Of a DNA stretch of 64,000 nucleotides, positions 11,571-23,178 are shown piece after piece. The notes beneath the pieces are model-generated. The model saw only the letters and a program-made list of their open reading frames with translations. It was not told the origin of the DNA and did no database searches. Made by a program: the position numbers and the translations under genes. Positions within the stretch are counted from its first letter, which is position 1. Each line of letters begins with the position of its first letter. The stretch is from Ligustrum vulgare (Eukaryota; Streptophyta; Magnoliopsida; Lamiales; Oleaceae), in NCBI GenBank assembly GCA_963555705.1, contig OY743170.1, positions 11,013,096 to 11,077,095 on the forward strand, read 5' to 3'.

Positions 11571-11579
11571 CTCACTGAT

Positions 11580-12180
11580 ATGAAGCAAGGGGTGTCCCGA
11601 GACATCGTGTTCCATGAAAATACTTTTCCATATGCCTCCCAACAAAATGAAGAAACCAACTCCATCTCATTTCCACAATCTATACATATGGATGTTGAGA
11701 TCTCAAACTTAACACACCATGACAACCAACATATAGCAAAAACAAATGACTTACCTGAAAATCTCGAAAACTGTTCTACCGGTCTACCTCACTCACCAAC
11801 CGGTCGACCAGTCATTCCAGAAACTTCTTGCGGTCTACCTACTTCACCACCTGGTCGACCGCTCATCCCAGAAAAGCCTACTGATCGACCAAAACCATCT
11901 TCTCCCTTAACTCGTCATGTAGATCCTCCAAATGATCAACCAGACCAAACCCAAATTAGATGATCCATAAGACTTGTTCAACCTCTAACTCAACTAAAAG
12001 ATTATTATGTCAATCATGCTCTACCTACCCAAGACGAGTCTCTTCCAGTCAAATCTATCACTCGACATCCTATATAAAGGTACGTGTCATATGGAAATCT
12101 TTCTTCTACTCATCGTGCTTTTACATATAATATTTCTCATGTCATTGAGCCAGCCACATATGAGGTAGCATGTTAGGATC
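11580..12180 (+). pseudogene. copia-2 integrase-RT linker with Gly-Arg-Pro repeats
   Basis: This variable linker contains imperfect repeats TGRPVIPET, PGRPLIPEK and TDRPK, encoded by recurring GGTCGACC-like DNA. Stops at 11961, 12074 and 12172 interrupt it. Such low-complexity linkers between integrase and reverse transcriptase are usual in copia elements. Confidence 0.65.
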
Positions 12181-13160
12181 CCAAATGGGTAGCTGCTATG
12201 AATGATGAAATTCGCGCCTTGGAAGAAAACAATACTTGGTCACTTGTCTCACTTCCTCCAGGTCATCATCCTATTGGTTGTAAATGGGTGCTCAAAGTCA
12301 AATTTAATTCTGACAGTATAGTTGAACGATACAAAGCACGGTTGGTGACAAAGGGGTTTATACAACGAGAAGAGATTGACTATAATGAAACTTTCGCTCG
12401 AGTTGCGAAGATAGGGACAATCCGATGCTTACTTGCTGTTGCCTCCATTCAAAATTGGACTCTTCATTAGATAGATGTACATAATGCCTTCCTTTATGGT
12501 GATCTTGATGAAGAAATATGACTCCCCTACCTGGATTTCGTCGACAAGGGGAGACACCACTTGTGTGTTGACTTCACAAATCTTTATATGGATTGAAACA
12601 AGCATCCCGCTCCTGGTATCAAAAATTTGTATCTGCTGTTATTCGGTTTGTGTTGAAACAGTCACATGCAGATTACTCACTCTTTACAAAGGTCAATGGT
12701 GATTCATTTACAGCCATTATATTATATCTGGATGATATGATTATCATAGGAAATGATAAAGAAGCAATTTATACTACAAAAATGTTCATTGCATCTCAAT
12801 TCAAATTGAAAGATTTTGGCACATTAAAATACTTTCTTGGAGTAGAAATTGTTCGCTCAAAACCAAGGATATCAATAAATCAAAGGAACTATACTCTTGA
12901 TATTCATCAAGAGGCCGGAATACTTGGAGCGGAACCTGCAACATTTCCCATGGAACAATCATTGAAACTTAATTTGACGGATGTGAAATTGTTAAAAGAT
13001 CCCACATATTATTGACGGTTGGTAAGGAAGCTCATTTATCTTACCATTACTAGACCGAAAATCTCATATTCGACCAATACACTTAGTCAGTTCATGCAGA
13101 CACCTAGATAGACCCATCTTGATGCAGTTCACCAATTGCTCCGATATTTGAAAGGGGCAC
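12181..13160 (+). pseudogene. copia-2 reverse transcriptase remnant
   Basis: RT begins PKWVAAMNDEIRALEENNTW and continues with GCKWVLKVKFN, YKARLVTKGF and IDVHNAFLYGDL. Stops and a frameshift near 12470-12600 break it. It resumes with the catalytic block LYLDDMIIIGND (YLDD intact) and FKLKDFGTLKYFLGVEI. It is closed by a TGA at 13013-13015. Confidence 0.9.
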
Positions 13161-13680
13161 CAAGATGAGGATTATATTTCCCATCAAAAGGGAAATTGCA
13201 GCTAGCTGGATTTTGTGATGTGATTGTGCTGGAGATGTCATTACACGATGATCAGTTACGGGATATTGTATATTTCTTGGAAAAGCACTTATATCGTGGA
13301 AAAGTAAGAAGCAAACAACCATATCCAAATCTTCAGCAGAAGCGGAGTATAGAGCGATGACTTCCATTACTTGTGAGCTTACGTGGTTGAGACAATTGCT
13401 GACAGAATTACATGTAAGTCATCCACAAGCAACAATATTATATTGTGATAATGAAGCAGCAATGCATATTGACGCTAATCCACTATATCATAAAAGGACA
13501 AAACACATTGAAATAGATTGTCATATAGTTCGTGAATGAATTGTTAAAGAAGAAATCAAGACTGCCTATGTTCCAAGCAACAATCAGATTGCTGATTTGT
13601 TCACTAAAGCATTAGACAATGAAGCATTTCACCGTTTCACTTACAAGTTGGACACTTTTGACATACATGATCCAACTTGA
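13161..13680 (+). pseudogene. copia-2 RNase H remnant
   Basis: RNase H features: [19 protein letters not shown] (13334 region), [13 protein letters not shown] and [13 protein letters not shown]. The last is followed by a TGA where the usual protein reads on with KEEIKTAYVPSNNQIADLFTK. The end lies next to the purine tract. A closely similar inverted copy is at 19334-20381. Confidence 0.9.
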
Positions 13681-14236
13681 GGGGGGAGTATTAATAAAGA
13701 TCTAATTTACCATATTTGTAGAATTGTATTTGTAATATGATATTATTTAGTAATTTTTTATTTTAGGCATAACTCATTTTCTTGTGGAATAAGTTGGGCG
13801 TCCTAGGGTTTATGTACATATATCTTGTAATATGTTTCATTATTGATTGAATCAATATGCACAAGAGAATTATTTTTCTCTAAACATATTTTCTTCCACA
13901 AACTTTTACATGTGAGATTAAAATCAGATTTTTAATGAATTTTGATAAACGTTGATAAAATACATGGTTGAAAAGATATACATCTCATTATATATGTGGT
14001 TCAAATTAATTAATGACTTTAACCTGAATTAAAATCTTAATTTTAATTTTCATCAAATTGGGATAGATATGCTTTTATTTTCAAAATTATCAAAGCTTAT
14101 GCCCGACAGAATTTCATTTTTTTATTGAGTGAAAATACTGCACTGCTTAAGCCTCGTGTTTAAAATGTGGTGAAAAGTTTTGGTCCGTCTAAAGATCATT
14201 AACTTTAAAAATAATGATGAACTAATCCACATGTCT
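13172..14236. repeat. Source or partner of a 1.05-kb inverted duplication
   Basis: This segment runs from inside copia-2 RNase H, through the 3' LTR, into about 325 bases of flanking DNA. It is repeated in the opposite orientation at 19334-20381 with only scattered differences. Because it crosses the transposon/flank border, the second copy cannot be an independent retrotransposon insertion. Confidence 0.9.
13689..13910 (+). repeat. copia-2 3' LTR
   Basis: 222 bases, matches the 5' LTR apart from the TA expansion. It is followed by AT-rich flank (13911-14236), which is duplicated together with this LTR at 19334-20381. Confidence 0.85.
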
Positions 14237-14496
14237 AATCACACAAAATTTGTGCATGTAGCTATTTTTCTGCAATTTTGTAGCTATTGTAATTAATGAT
14301 ATTCTCCGACTTAGCCGAGCACGCATTTTTATCATTTCGAATCTTCGATAATAACCATAAGAGTTTATGCACGGCAAAAAACACATAAGGACGGTTGTCT
14401 TCTTTGAGCTATAAATAAGAATGTTATCTTTGTAAATTTCATGACTTGCATGTGACGAGAATCTAGTCAAATCCTCTCTCATTCATCTCTTTTGTA

Positions 14497-14773
14497 TAGG
14501 GATGATAAAAAAATCTGATGAACTCGAAACTCGCGAGAATCCGATCCCATTAGGGGAATCTTGCCCCGAACAATAGGGGCAGTCCATCAGGCTAGTCCTC
14601 CGTAACGTTCCGGCACCTAACCTGTCAATTTTTATTTTTTAATTTTCATCCTATTAAAAAAAAAAAAAAAAAATAATTAAAAAATATAAACGTGAAGGGA
14701 GGGTCGCTCCACCTCGCGACACGAGTTGCGGGGCGGGGCTGTCTCGAATCGAACCCGATCATTGCCATCTCTA
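14497..14773. repeat. GC-rich miniature element with short inverted ends
   Basis: Ends TAGGGATGATAA and ATTGCCATCTCTA are imperfect inverted repeats. GC-rich subterminal stretches (GGGGCGGGGCTG and AATCTTGCCCCG) flank an A-rich centre. Elements with TAGGGATGGCAA ends and GCGGGG repeats are common in plants; the superfamily is uncertain. Confidence 0.55.
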
Positions 14774-14822
14774 CTTTCGCACTCATTCTTCTCATTCCGA
14801 ATGTTGTGTTTTTGTGTGCAAT

Positions 14823-14926
14823 GATGCATATTTGAATGGGGAGGCTACCCGAATCTATTGACCATTTGATCTTTGATGCATATGTGAACGGGGAGGTGAC
14901 CCGATTCTGTTGACCACTTGATCACA
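14823..14926. repeat. 52-bp imperfect tandem repeat (2 copies)
   Basis: Two units starting GATGCATAT at 14823 and 14875 share GGGGAGG, ACCCGA and TGTTGACCA/TATTGACCA. About 80 percent alike by eye. No known function. Confidence 0.8.
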
Positions 14927-15068
14927 TGGATGTTGATTGTTGGGGGTTAACAAAGAATATATGCATTCTATGCTGTAGTCCAATTTTTGGATCACGAGCA
15001 ACCAAAAGCTTCATTATCACTACTGTGCTAACCATAGTCCAAAACATTAAAGAATATTACACGTTAAT

Positions 15069-15737
15069 TAAGAGCCACTTTGATAATGTGAAAAATTTAG
15101 TTGGCGTTCTGTTTGTATTTTATTTTTTATTTTCATTTTCGAAAATGTTTTGTATTTTGTATTCTTATTTTTGTTTTCAAATTTGCTGAAAACGCGTTTG
15201 ATCTGTCATTTCTGAAATCTGTTTTTAAAAATGAAAAGCTAGAAAACACGTTATGTTTGAAATTTTGCAGAATACTACTTAAACTATTTTTAATTAATTT
15301 TCTTGTAGAATACTACCATCAGAATCCATTTATAAAGACATTTTTTGAAATATAATAACAAGAATTTTCACTTAATTTTTTTTTGTAATGTTGATATTGA
15401 ATTCAATAAAACTTTATTTAAATTTAATTCCAGATTAGAATAATTCTCCAAATATATATAGGCTTAGTTCCAAGTTAGGATAATTAAAAAAAAAAAAAAA
15501 TTATATTAAGTTTAGTTTCAAGTTAGGATAATTCTTATAAAAAAAAAATCTCAAAATGCGTTTTCCGTGTTTTGAACATTTTTTGTTGAAATACACACAA
15601 ACCTTTACATTTTTTGCATTTTGTGTACAATTTTTTTTTTTTTTAAATGCGTTTTCGAAAATTATAAAGTGAACGCGTTTTTAATATTTTCGAAAATAAA
15701 AATAGAAAACAACCTCAAAACTGCAAAGAGAACAAGA
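15069..15737. repeat. Mutator-like miniature element with long degenerate inverted repeats
   Basis: The left side (TTTTTATTTTCATTTTCGAAAATG, about 15120-15150) is the reverse complement of the right side (TTTTCGAAAATAAAAATAGAAAAC, about 15687-15710). AACGCGTTT motifs are mirrored. Plant Mutator-like elements often have such long, imperfect inverted ends with TTTTCGAAAA. No reading frame of a transposase is seen. Confidence 0.55.
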
Positions 15738-15895
15738 CCTTAGGTTTTTGTGAATTTTTTTTTTTTTTTTTTTTTTTTTTTTGTGGATTAAAAAATTTTG
15801 AAAAGTCAAAAACTATGAGCTTGACTAAGAATTGACAATTAAAATTGAGTTTGAAAAATTAAGGTGAACTTTTTTTCATTACCAAACGGGCTCGA
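15738..15895. repeat. Miniature element, family Z, copy 2
   Basis: Shares GAAAAGTCAAAAACTATGAG, CTTGACTAAGAATTGA and GAGTTTGAAAAAT with copy 1 and ends ATTACCAAACGGGC. It includes a 25-base T run. Confidence 0.6.
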
Positions 15896-16630
15896 AAATC
15901 ACATGCCATTAGAAAAGAATTTATTCTTCGGGAAAAGTCATAATTGTGCAACTCAGAAATTGATAGATTGAAACTGGGCATCCAAAAGATTCCTTCAGTG
16001 CACACAATTTTTTTTATTTTTTATTTGAGAACTTTATTTCTTGGTCGCCACCCAGATATCGGCTACATTTCAACAGGAAAAAAACGTGAAACATAATTCG
16101 AAAAAGACGAGTCACCAAGATTCAAGATTCCATACAAGCTGGAAATTAAAGTCTTATCGAGTAATGTGCATTCACGTATCATACAAATTATCACGTTGGA
16201 AAAAGTCACATACATTGGCATTGCTTGATTCTCAGATCCTTTCCAGTATTTAGCACGAAAACTTCCTCAGCAATTATTAAAAAAAAAAAAAAAAATTCCC
16301 TTATCAGAACTATTTCCAGATCTCTGTACAAAATCAAAGATGCATTATCATCCTTATGTGGTAGAACACAAGAGCACCAATTCTTGGTGTCCATTATTTT
16401 TGAGGAAATTCAGAGATTCATCATTGCATTTTTCAAATATTAAATTGCTAATATGAAGTAGTGGAATCACCAGACATTCTAAATTAAAAATAAGAGCATT
16501 ATTTTGCTAAATTACTAATCAATACCATAAGATCACATAGTATATCATCCTTTGAAATTGTTATAAGACTAATAGTTTCAAAGAAAGGAAGGATCACATA
16601 AAACTGGTACGAAAGAATGAAATAAAACCA
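15896..16630. other. Spacer, no gene recognised
   Basis: Contains weak open frames (16041-16253 and 16225-16443) without recognisable domains. The composition is less AT-rich than its surroundings, so an old exon or gene fragment is possible but cannot be shown. Confidence 0.35.
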
Positions 16631-17627
16631 TCTTATTATCTTATATATCTTAATATCTTATTACTATCTTAATATTAATCTTAATATATCTATATATATT
16701 ATATATTATATTATTATTATTATATATATAAAAGTTGAATAGCCGTCACCAAAATATACACATAGTTTTCCGCCAAAAAAACTTTCTAAATTTGAAATTT
16801 TTTTTACTAAAAATAGTATATTAAATATCTTAGCAATTATTATTTTACATATGTCATTAATTGCATTGACATCCATGCTATGCTATCAATAACATCAAAA
16901 CGTTCTTTTTTCTAATTTATTATTATTCTTTTAATAAATATTGTATTATTTTGAAATCAAATAATGTGTAATATGGGTGTCAAATTAAAGATCACGGTGA
17001 GAAATTTAATGTAAGCTAACAAGTGAGAGAAAATTGTAAATATATTGTCCATAAAATTATATTAAAAATTAAAGGTAAAGTTTTATTTTTTCTCAATATC
17101 TAATTCATTTTAAATTATATCATTTAAGTCCTATAATATTATCGATATTTTGTTAACTAAATTCATTTTAATCATAGATGATTAATTTCTGAATTTTTCT
17201 CATCAAATTAAAAGAAATAATAACTATACAGCTTTTTAAGGAAAATCTAATTAAGTTGGGTTAATTTTACAAACTTAAGATTTCTTCAATTTATTCATCA
17301 TTTTCACAATATTTTTATTTTTTTTCCCTATTCAATTCTTTTTTCTATTTTCATTATAAATTTAAATAACTAAAATATGCAAAAATATATTACAGATTTT
17401 AACAGTTAGTTCATATAATTTTTATTAAATAATTGATCGATTAGTAATTTTTATTAAAATAATAATGTAACAATATGAATAAAGAAATTTTCAGTATCAA
17501 AAAGAAGAATCAATTAATGTAACAATATTTATTAAAATTAATGAATATATTTTAGAAAAATACTTGAAATTAATAATTAATTATTAAAAAATCAAATTAT
17601 ACAAAAAAAAGTATATCCTACACCTCT

Positions 17628-17725
17628 GATGACGACCTGTAAGAACCCCCAAGGGCATGGAAACGTCAACATAAATTTTTATGTTGACGTTGCCATGCAC
17701 TGGGGTTCTTACAGGTCGTCAATAA
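17628..17725. mobile_element. Near-perfect hairpin insertion in Helitron A
   Basis: Arms 17630-17649 and 17702-17721 are exact reverse complements (TGACGACCTGTAAGAACCCC). Pairing resumes at GCATGG (17655-17660) with CCATGC (17693-17698) and continues with ACGTCAACATAAA against TTTATGTTGACGT, giving a 92-base foldback with a small bulge. Helitron B has the uninterrupted sequence ACACCTCTTTTTGGGAAG at 21929-21946, so this is an insertion; CTCT on both sides may be a 4-base target duplication. It could be a minimal foldback transposon or a small-RNA hairpin. Confidence 0.8.
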
Positions 17726-18047
17726 TCTCTTTTTGGGAAGAATATGATGAAGAACAATTTTTAAAAAGAGAAGCGTCGATCTTAAGGAGAATATGTAAGT
17801 TGAATTTTGTACATGTATTGTATGAGCCTAATTTTGTAGTTCAAAAGTTTTTTTTAAAAAAAAAATTTCTTTTTTTGAATGTTAATTTCAAAAATGGAGT
17901 TATGTTCACGGTATAATCTCTAAAATACTTAATTCATGATCTATTTTTCCATAAAGATGATAAAACAATTCAACGGTTTACAATTTTATTAAAATATTAA
18001 AAAATTAATTATATGCTGTGAAAAATTGTGAAACTTTATTTCTTAAT

Positions 18048-18053
<6 letters not shown>

Positions 18054-18109
<56 letters not shown>
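18054..18109. repeat. (TA)n microsatellite
   Basis: About 28 AT units within Helitron A, absent at the matching place in Helitron B. Confidence 0.97.
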
Positions 18110-18113
<4 letters not shown>

Positions 18114-18424
18114 GACTCACTATATATATTATATTTATATTTTCATTAATAATTTTTTATTGACATATAATTAAATATACATTTAATTATGTTCAATTAA
18201 ATGCATCTCATTTAAAAATTAAAAATTATTAATCATGAGAATGATCTCTTGAGTTGAATTCCACGGTTGTGCACTACAATCCTGAGGTTGATTTTCACTT
18301 CGTGCACAGTCAATATTGCTTAATTTGTTACAATTATTTTATTTTATGTAAATTATAATATTTTGTGGGTTATTATTTCTATTTACGTTAGTAAAAAATA
18401 TTTGAACGAATTTTTTTATTTTAT

Positions 18425-18630
18425 TTTATTTTATTTTATTATTAGTTTTTTTTTTGGTGTTTGATATTATTTAAAGAGTTTTTTTGAAATGAATAGTGAT
18501 TTTTAAGAGAATTGATGGTTGAAATTTTATTGAAAAGTCAAATACTGTGGGCTTTACTTTTTATGGATGGTTAAGATTGAACACTGTAGAAAAATAAGAA
18601 AATTTTAATGAAAACCAAACAAGGGCTTAT
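18425..18630. repeat. Miniature element, family Z, copy 3
   Basis: Inserted in Helitron A; Helitron B lacks it (B reads TTTTATTTATTCTATACAA across the site). It starts in an ATTTT-rich stretch, contains TTGAAAAGTCAAATACTGTG and GGATGGTTAAGATTGA, and ends AACCAAACAAGGGC. Confidence 0.6.
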
Positions 18631-18956
18631 TCTATACAACATATATTTGAAAAATTGCATTATTTAACTTAAATTTGAGCAATTATTTAAATATGTTTTG
18701 TTTATAGCAACTTTCTTATATCACACGGGTGTGAATAATTACAAAATGTACAAACAATGTATTATTTAAAGAGGTTTTCCAAAATTGATTAAAATTGTAA
18801 TTTATTTCTATTTTGAGCATTCGTTGACAGTGACAGTCTTTATCATTAATCGAAGCAAATTATGTGTTCAATGTTTTTCTTATTTAGTAATAATATTTAC
18901 AGTAAAATCATTTTATATTGTTCTTTCGTACAACGCACGAGTGTAATACTTACTAG

Positions 18957-19015
18957 TATTAAATAAGAATAGTAAACGAAAAATCCCTCCAAAATTTCCC
19001 CCCAAAAAGTCCCTT

Positions 19016-19052
<37 letters not shown>

Positions 19053-19333
19053 GTAGTAGTAGTAGTAATCGTACTTCTGCGATGTACGAAAGATATAATT
19101 GACAATTATTTATTGAATATAAGTTGTAAAAATAAAATGCCCAACATAAATTGTGCATTCATATATAATGAAAATACTCAGAAAAGTAAAACATAAAATT
19201 TCGACTTATATATTTCTTTTAACAATTAATTATTCATTCTTTAGTTTTCTTAGTCTATTTAGACGAAGTTAGATATGGACATGTGATTTTTTTTTTTTTG
19301 TACTTTACAATTTTGATTTGATAACTAAAGTTG
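18957..19333. other. Spacer with ATT and AGT microsatellites
   Basis: (ATT)n spans 19018-19050 and is followed by (AGT)5 to about 19067. Otherwise AT-rich, no gene seen. Confidence 0.85.
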
Positions 19334-20381
19334 TGGATTAATTCATCATTATTTTTAAAGTTAATGATGTTTAGACGGACAAAAAATTTTCACCACATTT
19401 TAAACACGAGGCTTAAGCAGTGCAGTATTTTCACTCAATAAAAAAATTAAATTCTGTCGGGCATGAGCTTTGATAATTTTGAAAATAAAAGCATATCTAT
19501 CCCAATTTGATGAAAATTAAAATTAAGATTTTAATTCAGGTTAAAGTCATTAATTAACTTGAACCACATATATAATGAGATGTATATCTTTTCAACCACG
19601 TATTTTATCAACGTTTATCAAAATTCATTAAAAACCTGATTTTAATCTCACATGTAAAAGTTTGTGGAAAAAAAATATGTTTAGAGAAAAATAATTCTCT
19701 TGTATATATTGATTCAATCAATAATGAAACATATTACAAGATATATGTACATAAACCCTAGGACGCCCAACTTTTTCCACAAGAAAATGAGTTATACCAA
19801 AAATAAAAGATTACTAAATAATATTCTATTACAAATACAATTCTACAAATATGGTAAATTAGATATTTATTAATACTCCTCCCTCAAGTTAGAGCATGTA
19901 TGTCAAAAGTGTCCAACTTGTAAGTGAAACGGTGAAATGCTTCCTTGCCTAATGCGTCAGTGAACAAATCAGCAATCTGATTGTTGCTTGGAACATAGGC
20001 AGTCTTGATTTCTTCTTTAACAATTCATTCATGAACTATATGACAATCTATTTCAATGTGTTTTGTCCTTTCATGATATAGTGGATTAGCGGAAATATGC
20101 ATTGCTGCTTCACTATCACAATATAGTATTGTTGCTTGTGGATGACTTACACGTAACTCTGTCAGCAATTGTCTCAACCACGTAAGCTCACAAGTAATGG
20201 AAGTCATCACTCTATACTCCGCTTCTGCTGAAGATTTGGATATGGTTGTTTGCTTCTTACTTTTCCACGATATAAACGCCTTTCCAAGAAATATACAATA
20301 TCCCGTAACTGATCGTCGTGTAATGACATCTCCAGCCCAATCACATCACAAAATCCTGCTAGCTGCAATACCCCTTTGATT
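19334..20381 (-). pseudogene. Inverted duplicate of copia-2 RNase H, 3' LTR and flank
   Basis: Read on the minus strand this repeats 13172-14236: RNase H ([44 protein letters not shown]), the LTR (about 19880-19655) and flanking host DNA to 19334. Its RNase H edge at about 20381 abuts Helitron helicase sequence. The matching breakpoint in copia-2 is about 13172. Capture by a Helitron or an inverted segmental duplication are the two explanations. Confidence 0.88.
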
Positions 20382-20382
20382 A

Positions 20383-20756
20383 TATCATACATTATGATTA
20401 TCAATAAGAGTCAGGGTTAATCACTCTCATATATGTGCTTTATTTGAAAATGCCAATTTTCAGTCACGGACATTTTTATGTTGCAGTCTCTAGAGTCATA
20501 AATCATATGGATTGAAAATATTGATTTGTGATAAAGATGGGAATCCAACTAATTTAACCATGAATGTATTCTTCAAAGAATTTTTCCAAAATATAGATTA
20601 GTTGTGATTTTTTTTTAATATAGTCTTAATCATGATTTTAGTAAATTATTGTTTATGTCATCATTTTTTAATTATATAATACAACGCGATGTCAATTATT
20701 ATCAAGATTATTAATGTGTACATTAAATCTCACGCATCGCACGTGTGAAATATTAG
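20383..20756 (+). pseudogene. Helitron helicase C-terminal relic with 3' terminus
   Basis: Reads on the plus strand as the last part of a Pif1-type Helitron helicase: INKSQG, IFSHG, FYVAVSRV, then after a frameshift a tail ending FFKEFFQNID and a stop. The same blocks occur in the intact helicase at 56731-58394. About 140 bases later come a CACGCATCGCACGTG hairpin and TTAG (20753-20756, decayed CTAG) before a T. Only some 90 codons survive, with stops. Confidence 0.85.
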
Positions 20757-21080
20757 TTTGTATGAATATTATAAAGCTATTCTAACTTTTCTTAGGCTGT
20801 GTTTGATAGCGACGGTGTAATTTCGGTGGAAATAAAATAAATTCTAGGGAATTGAATTTCTGGAAATTTGAAGTTTAATGAGTTTGATTGGTTTAATTTT
20901 CTAGGTGAAAAAAGTGGGAAATTTTTCAACTTTAGTTGTTTGATTGACATTATTTTTCATGGAAAATAAAACAAAATTTAGCTATATTTAATAATTTTTT
21001 AAAAACTTTTTAACACATCTTAATCTTAATATCTTAATTCTTAATCTTAATCTTTATCTTTATATATATATATATATATA

Positions 21081-21166
21081 TATATAAGTAGAAGTGAGAA
21101 GAGATAGTCATTTTGGAGGAAAAATTGCATTTAATGACTCTCTCTCCTCATTTCTACTTATATGTA
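21081..21166 (+). repeat. Subterminal hairpin of Helitron B
   Basis: TATATAAGTAGAAGTGAGAA pairs with the reverse-complementary CTCATTTCTACTTATATG about 45 bases later. The loop (GTCATTTTGGAGG...) and arms are conserved in Helitron C at 45751-45837. Confidence 0.8.
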
Positions 21167-21254
21167 TAAAAAAATAAATAAAGAAAATATAAATATTTTT
21201 GTAGGTATAATTATTATTTATTACATATTTAGTAAGATTTATAATAAATATACT

Positions 21255-21530
21255 ATGTGTAAATGTATTACATTGAAAATGAAAAAAATAGATTAAAATA
21301 TTTGAACATAAATAATGTGATATCTGTGTAAATGTGTTATGTAGGAAATGAAAAAATTGGATTAATATATTTGAATATAAATAAATGTGATATCTATGTA
21401 AATGTGTTATGTATGAAATAAAAAAAAATTGTATTACTAAATTTGAATATAAATAAATGTCATATCTATGTAAATGTGTTAAATTGAAAATGAAAATTTT
21501 GGATTGATATATTTGAAAATAAAAAATCCA
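21255..21530 (+). repeat. About 70-bp tandem repeats in Helitron B
   Basis: Four to five imperfect copies of a unit containing ATTAATATATTTGAATATAA, GTGATATCTATGTAAATGTG and TAGGAAATGAAAAAATT. The same array is in Helitron C. Confidence 0.8.
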
Positions 21531-23178
21531 TGTTATATAAATGTATTAAGTTAGAAATGAAGATTTGGAATCAATATATTTTGAAAATAAATAAATAAAA
21601 TCATTGAAGTTTTACATCCTAATATGTCAATAAATGAGTAGGTTCTTAAATAAGCATATTACAAAAATAATTAATTATTTGTTATCAACTTTTTACCACC
21701 AATGATAAATTGGTACAAAATTTAATCATTTCATCATTTTGACAAAAATTGGTATGTTTAAAAAATAAGAAAAAATAAAATATATTAATTAATATATTGA
21801 ATTTCGAATAAAATATATGTAAGCAACATATTTAAAAATAAATTAATTAAAAATTATAATATATTAAAAGGAAAATAGGTGATAAGGTGAGCAAATTTTT
21901 AGAGAAAAAAGTAAATAAAAGTCTATCCTACACCTCTTTTTGGGAAGAATATGATGAAGAACAATATATGAAAAGAAAAATATTGATCTTAAGGAGAATA
22001 TGTAAATTGAGTTTTGCACATATATTGTATGAACCTAATTTTGTAGTTCAATTTTTTTTTTTTTTTAAAAAGAAAATTTCATTTATTGAACATTAATTTC
22101 AGAAATGAAGTTGATATATTCACGGTACAATCACTTAAACATTTAATTTATGGTCTATTTTCTCGTAAAGAGATAAAACAATTCAACGGTTTACAATTTA
22201 TTAAAATATTAAAAAATAATTATATGCAGTAAAAAATGGTGAAACTTTATTTCTAAATTTTATTAATTAACATATATAGACAAAAATATTCACTATATAT
22301 ATTTTATTTATATTTTCATTAATAATTTTTTATTTACATATAATTTAATATGCATTTAATTATGTTCAATTAAATGTATCGCATTTAAAATTTAAAAAAT
22401 ATTAATCATGCGAATGATCTCTTGAGTTGAATTCCACGTTCGTGCACGACAAATCTTGATATTGATTTTCACTTTCGCACATCGTCAATATTGTTTAATT
22501 TGTTATATTTATTTATATATAGAACCGCATATATTTAATTTGTTACAATTACTTTATTTTATGTAAATTATATTATTTTGAGGATTATTATTTCTATTCA
22601 TGTTAGTCAAAAATATGTGGACGAAATTTTTTATTTATTCTATACAATATATATTTGAAAATTTGTATTATTTAATTTAAATTTGAGCAATTGTTTAAAT
22701 ATGTTTTGCCTATAACAACTTTCGTGTATTACACGGGTGGAGTAATTACAAACTGTACAAACAATGTATTATTTAAAGAGGTTTTCCAAAATTAATGAGA
22801 ATTATAATTTATTTCTATTTTGAACATTCGTTGACAGTCTGAATCATTAATTAAAGCAAATTATGTGTTCAAATTTTTTCCCTATTTTGTAATGATATTT
22901 ACAATAAAATTATTTCATATTGTTCTTTCGTGCAACTCACGAGTGTGATATTAGTTTGTACTTGATAATAATAATGTTAATTTTTTGAAAAATAAATAAA
23001 TAAATTAATAACAACAAAAATTATCAAACGTGACAAAATTGATACAAGATTTGGACTGAAAAATAAACCCTCCTTTGTAGGCTGGAAAAGGTTTTCCTTC
23101 AAAACAAGGAAAATCTTCTCGTTGGAGGAAAGAATGGAAATCATTTTGTCAAGAAAATTTTGCTTATCAAACATATTA

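Larger units (their letters stand above)
9163..13910 (+). mobile_element. copia-2: decayed full-length Ty1/copia retrotransposon
   Basis: LTRs at 9163-9416 and 13689-13910 flank a coding interior in the order gag, protease, integrase, reverse transcriptase, RNase H. All parts carry stops or frameshifts. The LTRs begin TATTAATAAA (probably TG decayed to TA) and end CTTTTACA. The primer site after the 5' LTR is degraded to TGGTTTCAGA. The purine tract before the 3' LTR is GAGGGGGGAG. I find no clean target duplication. The 3' end and its flank are duplicated in inverted form at 19334-20381. Confidence 0.88.
16631..18956 (+). mobile_element. Helitron A (non-autonomous)
   Basis: It starts TCTTATTATC after a host A (16630). 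It ends with a TCGTACAACGCACGA hairpin and then CTAG (18953-18956) before a host T (18957): the Helitron pattern A-TC...CTAG-T with no target duplication. Much of the interior is shared with Helitron B (21018-22954), for example TTTTTGGGAAGAATATGATG and AAGGAGAATATGTAA. It contains no RepHel gene. Compared with B it has gained a hairpin insertion (17628-17725), a TA microsatellite and a family Z element. Confidence 0.8.
21018..22954 (+). mobile_element. Helitron B (non-autonomous)
   Basis: It starts TCTTAATCTTAATATC after host ACA (21015-21017). It ends with TCGTGCAACTCACGA, then TTAG (22951-22954), then host TTTGTACTTG. The undisturbed mirror arm of element X reads ACA-TTTGTACTTG on the complementary strand near 23440, an internal empty site proving insertion between A and T. 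1937 bases, no RepHel. It carries a hairpin near the 5' end (21081-21166) and a tandem array (21255-21530). Confidence 0.88.

Noticed and set aside
9158..13915. A 5-base target duplication around copia-2
   Set aside because: Flanks CTATT and TGTGA do not match; ends have decayed or were rearranged.
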